A stretch of 64,000 bases of DNA from Cyclobacterium roseum (GTDB lineage Bacteria; Bacteroidota; Bacteroidia; Cytophagales; Cyclobacteriaceae): positions 1-64,000 of the forward strand of contig NZ_WNKF01000013.1 of assembly GCF_010119225.1 (NCBI RefSeq). The letters are read 5' to 3'. The position numbers and the translations under genes are program-made. Shown here in pieces: positions 24,194 through 32,650 of the stretch. The notes beneath the pieces were generated by a model, which was not told where the DNA came from, did not search any database, and saw nothing but the letters and a program-made list of their open reading frames with translations. Each line of letters starts with the position of its first letter. Position 1 is the stretch's first letter.

Positions 24194-24497
24194 TTCAACC
24201 CACTTTCGGGGTTGCTGAAAGGAAAGACTGGCTCCTGCACCCCGGGTTTCGCTCGGGGTTATTAGTGTTGAAGCCCTGCAGGCTTCGGAGTTGAATAGGA
24301 GCTTGTTTCCTGGGAAGTGATATGGAACTTCACTGCATCTGATTGGGCTCAATTTGGATTAATCTTTCTAGATACCTTTCATGGTCGTTGTTAATTCCCA
24401 TATAGCAACAGGCCTGAAGGGCCTGAACAACAATAACCGTGGGTGCAACCCGCGGAAAGCTAACAAAAACGAAGCTCCAACCCCGGCAGGGGTTGAA
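24194..24497. repeat. REP-pair unit, first copy of a ~300-bp direct duplication
   Basis: Each copy holds two REP-like units in opposite orientation around a spacer of about 110 bp. The left unit reads inward as TTCAACTCCGAAGCCTGCAG; the right unit has GGCCTGAAGGGCCTGAACAA and ends CCCCGGCAGGGGTTGAA. The spacer (AGGAGCTTGTTTCCTGGGAA onward) is identical in both copies, with scattered differences confined to the left unit. Confidence 0.8.
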
Positions 24498-24612
24498 CTT
24501 ACTGTGCATCCGTTGTAAAAACAACTATTTCTATAATCGATTCATTATATCGACCCATGGGAACCATGGGAAATGGTATTAGAAGACGGCATACCGTGTA
24601 AGCAGGACTGTG

Positions 24613-24915
24613 TTCAACTCACTTCGGGGTTGCTGGAAGGATAGATTGGCTCCTGCACCCCGGGTTTCGCTCGGGGTTATTATTGTTGAAGCCCTTCAGG
24701 CTTCGGAGTTGAATAGGAGCTTGTTTCCTGGGAAGTGATATGGAACTTCACTGCATCTGATTGGGCTCAATTTGGATTAATCTTTCTAGATACCTTTCAT
24801 GGTCGTTGTTAATTCCCATATAGCAACAGGCCTGAAGGGCCTGAACAACAATAACCGTGGGTGCAACCCGCGGAAAGCTAACAAGAACGAAGCTCCAACC
24901 CCGGCAGGGGTTGAA
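24613..24915. repeat. REP-pair unit, second copy of the ~300-bp direct duplication
   Basis: This aligns with 24194-24497 over its full length with only a few substitutions and indels, mostly in the first 80 bases. The copies are separated by 115 unrelated bases. The second copy ends about 65 bp from the stop of the leftward glycosidase gene. Confidence 0.8.
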
Positions 24916-24980
24916 TCTTTTTACGGAAAATAGATCAAGATTAGGTTGTCAGGTTTTTGAAACCTCACAGATTTTTTTTT

Positions 24981-27900
24981 CTACTCTTTTAGAAACCTGA
25001 TCCGGTCCGTAAATCCGCTGTTTTCCAACTTGATAATATACAAACCGGTTTTCAGGTGGGCTACCGGTAAGGTAAGTACCGTCTCGTTGGCGGGGAGTAC
25101 ATAGGTTCCTACCACCTGCCCATCCACAGACAGCAGGGTCAATTGGCTGGGCTCCGGAAAGGCGCGTTTTACTTCCAGGGCAGCCAGGCCTGTTGAGGGA
25201 TTGGGGTTCAGGCTAACCTGGCTTTTCATTACAAAATGAACTGCATTGGTAGTCTGCAACTGACCATCGCTTCCTTTCAGGATTGCTGAAGTTTGGTAGG
25301 AACCTGGACGGAGCTGTTCCGGAAGGCTGTGCCAGGTAAGTTCATCGCTTTTTTCCCAGGATATATTTCCCAACTTTAGGTCTTTCGTTAAGGCGATGCT
25401 TTCCGATCCATGCAGTGGGCTGCCGGTCTTTAAAATCAATTTCACCTTCCCATCTGTTTCCTCTGCGCGTAAGCTGGCCTCTTGTCGCATCCGCAGGCTG
25501 CTTGGGGAAGATTTGCCCAGTTGGATAAGCAGTGGCTTGGAAGACAGGGGTAGCAGCAGTTGGCCGTTTTCATAGCCTACAGTAGCAACTTCCCCCTGTG
25601 GGTCCAGTCCGGAAAGGTACCAGGCCGATGCTGCAGGCAATTCGTAGGGAAGGGCAAGGTTTACGGCCACAGAATCATCCCCGGTGACCGGTCTCCAGGC
25701 GATTAAATGGCTGTCTTCACCGGCTTCATTGCGCAGCAGGTAAATATAGGCCTTATCGTCTTCCTTCAATACTTCTTGAAAACGTAGGCTGGCCATTCGG
25801 TTTTGAAGTGCTTCGGCAGCGAAAAAGGACCTTTTTTCTTTAAAGTTAAAGTTGAGGGATTCCGTAAGGCCGGAGCGGTCGTAGTTTCGTTGGGAGTCCG
25901 TACTTTCCAAATCCACATTCGCATAGAAATACCAATGGGCCCGGTCAACGCCCATGCGGCTCAGCCAAAGCAGTCCTCTCACGGCATACACGGCTTGGGA
26001 AATGGCCGATACGGCTTCGCTGTTGGAAGCGGTTTCATTGGCACTGGAAGCATCCCAGCCCCATTCGGTGACGTGGACCTCCTTGCCGGGCATGTTATGA
26101 TCCCGGAAGCGCAGCCCGGCAAAGAGTGCCCGCATCTCCGAAGCCGGATGCTCCGGGTGCACGGCCAGGCGAATTCCCGCTTCGTTTCGGATATAGCTGT
26201 ACAGGTGCAGGTTGATGCCATCCAGGTACGGAGCAGCGGCTTCCGATAGTTTGTAGCCCATGTAATTTTTGCTGATTCCGGAATTCCCGGCCTCGGGATT
26301 GGAGGCCTGAAGCGCTGCGGGCAGCACGGTCAAGGCTGGGTCGGCGGATTTCATACCCTTTGCCATGCCCTCCAGGATAAGCCGGTAGGTCTCATTGCTG
26401 TAATCCCAGGGTTCGTTGCCAATCTCCGCGGAACGGATAAGATCCAGGTTTCCAGGTCCGAAGGTGCCGGCAAAAGCCTGTCCCAGGGCCTCCCCCGATT
26501 CGTAGGGGCTATCCCAGTCGGACTCCCGAAACCGGTCGAAGGTGTACGTCGCATCCACGGAAAACCCCTTATTTTTCCAATCGGAATATTCCTGTTCCCA
26601 TTGGGTCCATTTCAGGTGCACCTGCAGGTTGTCCGGATCATAGCTGGGGATCTGATCCGGATCCGGGGTATCCCAGTGGATGTTGTGATAATTTCTGGCC
26701 TGGGAAGCCGCCCGGATAAATTTTTGAGCACCTTCGTCGGGACCCTGCAGGTTCGGTACTTTCTTTGTTCCCCAGGCCCAGACGGTATTCAGCCCAAAGA
26801 GTTCCCCGAAACTCCGGTCCTGTGGTTCTGGGGCAGGAGGGGGGCCATAGTTGCCGTATTCGTCGTAAACGGTGATTTCCTGTATGGTGGCTTTTTTATA
26901 ATTTTCATCGGCCAACTGTATTTCCATCCTCAGGTAGCGGGCCGGAATGGGTTCGGGCAATTGGATCGTTTGGAAATCCAGGATGCTTGGGTCCAGGTCT
27001 TTTACCCCTACCAGGCTGTCGGGATGGTTTCCCAGGAGCAATGTAGCCGAAATGGCGGTGCCTGCACCGTTCCATTGCCGGGTTCGGATCCAGGAAACTT
27101 GCTTTTTCTCTCCCAGATCCATGGTCAGGTGCTCGGTCAGGGGCTGGCTGTAGGCCGCGATTTCCTGAATGCTGAAGGCCGAAGGAGAACTCAAATAAAC
27201 TTCGGTGACCTGGTCCAGTTCGACGGTAAACCGTTGGTGCCCACTGGTACCTACCGGATAGGAAAGTTCTTTCCTTTCTCCGTTGGCCGTGGTAAGGCGT
27301 ATGCTAATGGGTTCGCTGAAATTGTTCGAAATCCGCAATCCCAGACGGTGAATGGGCAGGGAAGGAACAGAAAGGCGGTACCAGGCGAGGTTTTCTCCCT
27401 CGGGTATTGGAATAGTGGGCGTACTGTTTCCCAATAAACCATCGGTAGCTTTTTCGACAGGGATCGCTCCGGATGCTTCTCCGGCCAGATGCAGGAGCAC
27501 ATTTTGCAGGGGATTGGAAACGTACCGGTCAGGCAGGGGATTATCGGATACCCAGGCCGTGGAAAAATCGTTGTCCAGGACCCTGGAGGCCTGATTTTGC
27601 GCTCCGGCTGCGGTGGAACTGGCAACTACACTTGCCTCTGAGGACAAGGCCGGGTAGAGACCGGCATGCGGATCCCATGTAACGGAGGGCGGGGGATTAG
27701 GGGCATTTTCCCCAAAAATTTCCAGTTCAAATACGGATACCTTCTTATAATTTTCAGGTACCAGGGTATGGGCAATTCTAACGTACCGTGCTTTTATGGC
27801 CTGCGGAAATTCGGTAATAACAAGCGAAAGGTCTGTTGGATTGAGGCTGCCTACCTGTACCAAGCTGTCCAGGTGGGTACCCATCAGCAGGGATGTTGCC

Positions 27901-28568
27901 GTGGCATTGCCCCAGCCGGCCCAGTGCTTGCTGTGGATTTGCTTTATCCATCGGTCCTGCTCCAGGTCAATGGTAAGGTATTCCACAGCGGCTTGCTCCA
28001 GGGCTGCCAGGTCATAGATAAAAAAGGGGGCAGTACTGGAAAGGCTGATGCTGACAATGTTTTCTACATCCGGCGTGTAACGGATCGTGGCGTTATTTTG
28101 GATGTCGGTGTAAAGCAGCAAGGTAACGTTGCCGGAGGCATCAAAAAGGTTGATTTCAACATCTTCCTGAAGGCCACCCAAACGAAGGCCCAACAGGTGG
28201 ATTTTTTTTGGATCGGAGAAGAGCAGTGCTGCAGTTGCCTTACCATCGACTAGGCTGATTTGAGGAGTATAGGTACCTAATTTCCCATCGGTGGCATTGG
28301 CCAATATGGTGCCAGAGGGGCTGTTCAGGGCTTGCCCCAACAAAATATTTTGTTCCGGATTGCTGAAATAAAGGTTTGGAAAAGGATTGGCCGATACCCA
28401 GGAGGTACTGAGATTGCCGTCAATGGCTTGTTGTGCCGGGGCATTGGCTGCGGCCGAACTTGCGGTGACGGTCCCGGTCACTTTGATAAGCGGATTTTCC
28501 CCGGAAAACGCAAAAGAAGCGCTTTCGCAGAGTAGCAAAATGCAAAGGGGGAGTAATCTAAAAGGCAT
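24981..28568 (-). CDS. Secreted glycoside hydrolase (clan GH-A-like) with two discoidin-like domains and a T9SS sorting domain, 1195 aa
   Basis: After a signal peptide (about 1-20) come two related carbohydrate-binding F5/8-type regions (about 30-290 and 315-575; each starts with ASSTAA/NAPAQQAIDGN or NQASRVLDN and has a TAWVS motif). A TIM-barrel-like domain follows (about 590-960), with probable acid/base Glu in RSAEIGNEPWDYS (about 716) and nucleophile Glu in EVHVTEWGWDAS (about 834), the clan GH-A arrangement. The C terminus (SLNPNPSTGLAALEVKR ... GLYIIKLENSGFTDRIRFLK) is a type A sorting domain for type IX secretion, so the enzyme is released to or anchored on the cell surface. The exact family and substrate are unassigned. 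Confidence 0.82.
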   Translation of the reverse strand: MPFRLLPLCILLLCESASFAFSGENPLIKVTGTVTASSAAANAPAQQAIDGNLSTSWVSANPFPNLYFSNPEQNILLGQALNSPSGTILANATDGKLGTYTPQISLVDGKATAALLFSDPKKIHLLGLRLGGLQEDVEINLFDASGNVTLLLYTDIQNNATIRYTPDVENIVSISLSSTAPFFIYDLAALEQAAVEYLTIDLEQDRWIKQIHSKHWAGWGNATATSLLMGTHLDSLVQVGSLNPTDLSLVITEFPQAIKARYVRIAHTLVPENYKKVSVFELEIFGENAPNPPPSVTWDPHAGLYPALSSEASVVASSTAAGAQNQASRVLDNDFSTAWVSDNPLPDRYVSNPLQNVLLHLAGEASGAIPVEKATDGLLGNSTPTIPIPEGENLAWYRLSVPSLPIHRLGLRISNNFSEPISIRLTTANGERKELSYPVGTSGHQRFTVELDQVTEVYLSSPSAFSIQEIAAYSQPLTEHLTMDLGEKKQVSWIRTRQWNGAGTAISATLLLGNHPDSLVGVKDLDPSILDFQTIQLPEPIPARYLRMEIQLADENYKKATIQEITVYDEYGNYGPPPAPEPQDRSFGELFGLNTVWAWGTKKVPNLQGPDEGAQKFIRAASQARNYHNIHWDTPDPDQIPSYDPDNLQVHLKWTQWEQEYSDWKNKGFSVDATYTFDRFRESDWDSPYESGEALGQAFAGTFGPGNLDLIRSAEIGNEPWDYSNETYRLILEGMAKGMKSADPALTVLPAALQASNPEAGNSGISKNYMGYKLSEAAAPYLDGINLHLYSYIRNEAGIRLAVHPEHPASEMRALFAGLRFRDHNMPGKEVHVTEWGWDASSANETASNSEAVSAISQAVYAVRGLLWLSRMGVDRAHWYFYANVDLESTDSQRNYDRSGLTESLNFNFKEKRSFFAAEALQNRMASLRFQEVLKEDDKAYIYLLRNEAGEDSHLIAWRPVTGDDSVAVNLALPYELPAASAWYLSGLDPQGEVATVGYENGQLLLPLSSKPLLIQLGKSSPSSLRMRQEASLRAEETDGKVKLILKTGSPLHGSESIALTKDLKLGNISWEKSDELTWHSLPEQLRPGSYQTSAILKGSDGQLQTTNAVHFVMKSQVSLNPNPSTGLAALEVKRAFPEPSQLTLLSVDGQVVGTYVLPANETVLTLPVAHLKTGLYIIKLENSGFTDRIRFLKE

Positions 28569-28754
28569 AGGCTAACAGGAATGAGAAGGATGACCCCGCA
28601 AGTTAAATCAAATTCCCTGAAGTTGGAATTGGTTTTTTTAGATGAATTGAAAATCGGTTGCCGATTGGCTATTGACTTTTTTAATTAAATGTTTTAACTT
28701 CCTGATAGGTAGGTAACTATATATTCTGTTTTCCCCACACTAAACAACAGGGCT

Positions 28755-29102
28755 ATGAAGAGATTACCTCTGCTATCTCCTTACTTTGACCCGGAGGGCA
28801 GCGAAAAGAATTGGAGGCCGGCCATTAGAGCAAATTTGTTTGCCGGGATAGGCAGTTATTCCAATGATTTTGGGGGTTCGTCAACTATTCGGGATGATAT
28901 CGTTCGATTCGGGGGATCTATTGAGCCAGGTATCCTATTTAACCCCCGGAAGGGATTATACCTGGGCATGTACTTCCCCTTATTCTCTTATACACAGACC
29001 CGGTTTAGCAATGAATTTACCGCAGAACCCTTTGTCGACAAGCAGTTTAAATTTGGCCTCAACAAACCCGGCCTGGGCATGGAGGTGTCGTTTAGGTTTT
29101 AG
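28755..29102 (+). pseudogene. Fragment of an outer-membrane beta-barrel-like protein, 115 aa
   Basis: The frame contains alternating-residue strands (IRANLFAGIGSY, LYLGMYFPLFSYTQT, LGMEVSFRF) and ends in Phe, like the last strand of an outer-membrane beta barrel. It has no signal peptide and only three or four strands' worth of sequence. It is therefore best read as the 3' end of a larger barrel gene that acquired a chance ATG. No partner fragment was found nearby. Confidence 0.45.
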
Positions 29103-29687
29103 GTGGATTGTTCGTGAAGTGCCTGTCGAAGCAGTAAACATGGAAATCAGGGAAAGCCGAAAGTGCAGAGCAGAAGACACCCAACCTATCAGTAGCATAT
29201 ATATAGCTTCAAAACAGCATCCCCTCGTCTTAAATCTCAAGGCAACCGTTGGTGAAATCCTATTTTTCCACTATCTTGCCCGCATTGCTTATCGCTGAAT
29301 CATGTTTTGTAGAATCTTTTTAAGTGGAAGGAATATCCCGGAGAGGCAGTTTTGTTAAAAAGGGGCAGCGGAGATTTGGGCAATGAAAAAGAAATTTTGT
29401 ATTGTTGAATTCCAATAGCTTGTACGGAGTTAATTCTTTTTAAATAGGAACAATAAAACGAGTTAATTGGCGACCTGGTTCTGTTAATATCTATTTTAAA
29501 GTGCTCGTAATAAATAGGTTAATAGAAAGTTAGAAAACAAGGAAGGTCCGAGAAAGCCTACGGAGTCGTAGTCCAGCGGTGTTCAAATGAAATTTTTGCA
29601 ATGGAAAAGTGGAGTCTAGAACCCACTAAAAAAAACGGGGCGGAAACGAAAAGCCAAACGAGTAGTATAATTTAAATTTTAAAAAAG
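29103..29687. other. Non-coding stretch before the lipoprotein gene
   Basis: No supported gene or hairpin was seen. The last 150 bases are purine-rich and may form the 5' leader of the 29688 gene. Confidence 0.3.
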
Positions 29688-30479
29688 ATGAAAGTATTAA
29701 ATTTTTCAGTGGTATTTTTTCTATGCTTAGGTGTCATATCTTGTAGTGAAGATGATTTTAAACCAGAAAATTCAGAAAGATTAATTACAAATGCAGAAAC
29801 AGAAAACCGGAGTAATGAATGGGACATAACAGGTCAACTTCATAATGATTTTTTAGATTTTTTTATAACTCGTGATGATTTTGAAAATAGTGCTTTTCGC
29901 AGTAATTTATTGGAAATAACTAGAGAATTTTATTCTATAAATAACCTACCCTACAATGGGAATGAAATCAATGCAACATTTGATGTATTCCAAGAAATGG
30001 AAAACGATGGTGTGGATGTAGGAATAGTTTTAGACAATCAATCGTCGACTGGATGTGATTATATTCCGACATTATGCGATCTCTTCCCTTTCAATCCATT
30101 TCCAATACCAGATTTTAATTTTATAACTTCCGGTAACAATACCGATAAAGTATTAGATTTTATCGAAAGAACTAAAGAACTAGAAAATGATGTATTAAAA
30201 AATGATTCTTTTAGTGAAGAGCAAAAAGCTGTTCTGTTAGAATCTTATGCTGTTTCGAGATATTCACATCAATATTGGCATAATCAGGAAGTTTTGGGGA
30301 ATGAAAGTCAGTGGGTGGACTCTATACGCGAAATAGATGTAATTGAACAAGCTTGCTCTGTTTGTAAAGCTGATTTTGTCGGAGCAGTTACAGGGGCATT
30401 TACAGGTCCTGGAGCATTGATTGGGGCTGGTGCCGCAAGTGCTGCTCAAGCATATGCTAATTGGTTGTTTGGGGAATAA
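29688..30479 (+). CDS. Lipoprotein of unknown function with a Gly/Ala-rich C terminus, 263 aa
   Basis: The signal peptide ends in a lipobox (CLGVISC, Cys19), so the protein is lipid-anchored. The middle is acidic with many Asn/Asp/Glu. A Cys-containing proline loop (CDYIPTLCDLFPFNPFPIPD) lies near 125-145. The end is unusual: ACSVCKADFVGAVTGAFTGP, then GALIGAGAASAAQAYANWLF. This combines a CxxC with a glycine-zipper-like membrane segment of the type seen in leader-bearing bacteriocins and pore formers. It is very AT-rich compared with the neighbouring catabolic genes. I do not recognise a family; a secreted toxin or effector role is only a thought from the C-terminal pattern. Confidence 0.6.
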   Translation: MKVLNFSVVFFLCLGVISCSEDDFKPENSERLITNAETENRSNEWDITGQLHNDFLDFFITRDDFENSAFRSNLLEITREFYSINNLPYNGNEINATFDVFQEMENDGVDVGIVLDNQSSTGCDYIPTLCDLFPFNPFPIPDFNFITSGNNTDKVLDFIERTKELENDVLKNDSFSEEQKAVLLESYAVSRYSHQYWHNQEVLGNESQWVDSIREIDVIEQACSVCKADFVGAVTGAFTGPGALIGAGAASAAQAYANWLFGE

Positions 30480-30638
30480 TAAATTTTTCTCTTTTTCAGG
30501 TGAATAAAAGCTGTTTTAGAATTCTATTGGCTTTAAAACGTTTGAAACCATGGAAAATAGTTGATTTTCTATGATTTGATTTTTAATAGCAATTAAACTT
30601 AGAATTATCTAAAACTACCCCATAAACTCACCTAAACT

Positions 30639-30730
30639 CAGGAGCGGGTTTGCAGATAAAATTACACTATTATACTTAAAATTAAGCCTAGTGATTTTAT
30701 TGAAACGAAAGTAAGTTAAACCCGCTCCTG
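30639..30730. repeat. 92-bp MITE-like foldback element
   Basis: CAGGAGCGGGTTT (30639-30651) and AAACCCGCTCCTG (30718-30730) are perfect 13-bp terminal inverted repeats. Inside them ATAAAATTACACTA can pair with TAGTGATTTTAT apart from two extra bases. No gene is inside. This could be a small non-autonomous transposable element or a long structured RNA/terminator; no clear target duplication was seen. Confidence 0.5.
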
Positions 30731-31171
30731 CATGTATAAGGCCTGACTTGAAGGGGTCACAGAGCTTTGGAACAGCTCATCGACATGCTGATGTGGGAAT
30801 CCGACTTTAAACAGGTTGCATCGAGCAGCTTTCTATACAGAAGGGTTGTCAAAATGGCTGCTGCTGTTTTTGAGAATTCATGCTTAAGGGGAGGTATTTA
30901 TGCGAGTTTTATCGCATTCCGGCAAGTACCGGTGGAAGGGTGTTCCCCCTTTTCCTGAACTGATTAGTTCTAAATAGAAAAAGACATGCTAAGTACGTAC
31001 TTTTTTCATGTATTTATACGTATTAGTTATAATGAATCATGGATAAAAAATCAACATTGAAACTTGACAAATCCGTATTTGTACCGGATCGTTTCGGACA
31101 TGGTAATAAAATATCGGGCAAACTTGGTTTATTTTAAAATATTGACCAATTTGTACCAACCTGCAAGAGTT
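30731..31171. other. Non-coding stretch before a TA remnant
   Basis: A 63-codon frame at 30767-30958 has no recognisable product. The promoter of the antitoxin gene should lie in the last 100 bases (CAATTTG at 31147-31153 resembles a -7 box). Confidence 0.3.
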
Positions 31172-31372
31172 ATGAAAAAAATCAAAAGAAAATATATCGT
31201 TGACGAGGACCAAAAAAAAGTGGCCGTACAAATTGATATCGCCGATTTTGAAAAAATAGAGCAGCTATTAGAAGATCATGCACTGGGAAAATTAATGGAG
31301 GAAAATGATTCTGCTGAAAATCTAGATTTAAATGAAGCGAAAGCCTATTACGATCAATTAAACAAAACCTGA
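31172..31372 (+). CDS. Small antitoxin-like protein upstream of a RelE-like fragment, 66 aa
   Basis: The start at ATG 31172 gives MKKIKRKYIVDEDQKKVAVQ, then IDIADFEKIEQLLEDHALGK, a short beta strand followed by helices, and an acidic tail. This is the usual build of Phd/RelB-type antitoxins in Bacteroidota. It stops four bases before a RelE/ParE-like frame, the standard antitoxin-toxin order. The toxin is broken, so this antitoxin is probably a survivor. The frame is open further upstream but that part is non-coding in character. Confidence 0.6.
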   Translation: MKKIKRKYIVDEDQKKVAVQIDIADFEKIEQLLEDHALGKLMEENDSAENLDLNEAKAYYDQLNKT

Positions 31373-31376
31373 TTGG

Positions 31377-31610
31377 GTGACTGTCCGGATTAATAAAAAA
31401 TTTTTAAAAGATTTGTCCAAAATCCCCGTAAGTGATCGGAATAGGATAGCCCAATTTGTTTTTGAGGAAAGTGAAAAGATTGTTTCGATCGGATCAGAGG
31501 GAATATTTGAAAATGGATACAGACCAACTAGCCAAGGATTTTTTGCCAAAAGAAATAATGTTCAAATTGTACCGAGACATCCCTATTTGGGATTATCGAC
31601 AGCAAATTGA
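31377..31610 (+). pseudogene. Truncated RelE/ParE-type toxin gene
   Basis: From GTG 31377 the first 40 residues (TVRINKKFLKDLSKIPVSDR, NRIAQFVFEESEKIV) match the N-terminal two-helix part of RelE-like ribonucleases. After codon 40 the sequence changes character and runs out of frame through the start of the next gene. The beta-sheet carrying the catalytic residues is missing, so the protein cannot be an active toxin. A deletion seems to have joined this gene to the 5' region of the 31513 gene. Confidence 0.55.
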
Positions 31611-32226
31611 TCTGGTAAACAGCTACGCCGGGACCATTAAAGCAAGCATGGATCGGGAGGTTTTTGATATTAAACTTCATCATCAAATTGGATATTGTTA
31701 CTGGCAAGGAGGAATTTACCGGCAAGCGATCGTTCATTTTGAAAAAGTAACCAACAAATTAGCCCCACATCACCATCCTTCCCTTTACTTTCAGATAGTA
31801 GGCCTTTTGATACGATGCAACCGGCAGATTCAGGAATTCCGCAAAGCACTTAATTGGGCCGAAACCGCCCTAAAGAATCAGGAGACTACTACATCCTCCT
31901 TTGAGAAATTGAATATCCTGAAAGAATATGTAGATGCGTTGAACGACTCTACCGAACCCTTTAACAAGGATTACGAACCAATCATTGAATATGTAATTGC
32001 CGATTTGGGCTTTCCGGAAACGTTAACCGATCCCATTGAGACCGTAAATGCCATTCGAACTACCCATCATATCTGGAGCCGCAAACTTTCTGATGTTGAG
32101 CTATCCCAAGCGCATCTGGAAGAAGATCAAATCATACGGGCCTTTGAAAATTACAAGCAGCACTGCCCGATTGAATGGTATCGAAATTACGCTCAGCATG
32201 CAATTGATATTAGAAATCGAGCATGA
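31513..32226 (+). CDS. Hypothetical protein with TPR-like helices, 237 aa
   Basis: From ATG 31513 (MDTDQLAKDFLPKEIMFKLY) the protein is soluble and helical. Segments such as HHQIGYCYWQGGIYRQAIVH, FEKVTNKL and EFRKALNWAETALKNQ have the spacing of tetratricopeptide repeats, which mediate protein contacts. I do not recognise a family. Its start overlaps the RelE remnant, so its natural N terminus and promoter may have been lost. The in-frame sequence upstream (from 31456) belongs to the toxin fragment in another frame. Confidence 0.5.
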   Translation: MDTDQLAKDFLPKEIMFKLYRDIPIWDYRQQIDLVNSYAGTIKASMDREVFDIKLHHQIGYCYWQGGIYRQAIVHFEKVTNKLAPHHHPSLYFQIVGLLIRCNRQIQEFRKALNWAETALKNQETTTSSFEKLNILKEYVDALNDSTEPFNKDYEPIIEYVIADLGFPETLTDPIETVNAIRTTHHIWSRKLSDVELSQAHLEEDQIIRAFENYKQHCPIEWYRNYAQHAIDIRNRA

Positions 32227-32632
32227 CGAGTGCTCCGCTTTTTACTTAGTGTGGTAAACTGCTTCGATGAATTTTAGGCAGTTACACAGGTTGTATTTCA
32301 GTCAACATACTGTATAATATTGTCAAAATAAAGCACACCTTTTAAAGCACAAAATCCTAAAATTGAATATCCTTTTCAACCAATTAGGCAAAAGAGATTT
32401 TTCCTAACATTTATTTCCATGAAATCGAGCATGATGGAGGCGACACACAGAGGGATGATTATAAAGCATGCGAGATTCCATATGGCCACTTAAAGACAAT
32501 TATAAACATATGAAATCGACCATGACGAGATCCTCACACACTGGGATCATTGTTAAACATAGGAAATTCTCCCGAATCAAGTTCGAGACAGGTTATCACG
32601 ACCTTTCGTTTGGGACAACGTATGATCGTTAA
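32212..32632 (+). repeat. Three degenerate copies of a short MKSSM-type ORF repeat
   Basis: GAAATCGAgCATGA blocks recur at 32213, 32421 and 32512. Each can start a short peptide: KSSMTSAPLFT (32215-32249), MKSSMMEATHRGMIIKHARF... (32419-32493) and MKSTMTRSSHTGIIVKHRKF... (32510-32632). A fourth relative lies at 54165-54218 (MMKATHRGMPSKVG). The last copy ends 18 bases before the GH2 gene. Whether they are translated leaders, decayed genes or transposable relics is open. Confidence 0.45.
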
Positions 32633-32650
32633 GAAGCAATTATAGTCACC

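Noticed and set aside
24194-24915. CRISPR-like array
   Set aside because: Only two long copies of about 300 bp with internal inverted repeats; no short repeat-spacer pattern and no cas genes.
28864-29298. Second frame overlapping the outer-membrane fragment
   Set aside because: The 28755 frame shows beta-barrel strands with a terminal Phe; the overlapping one does not.
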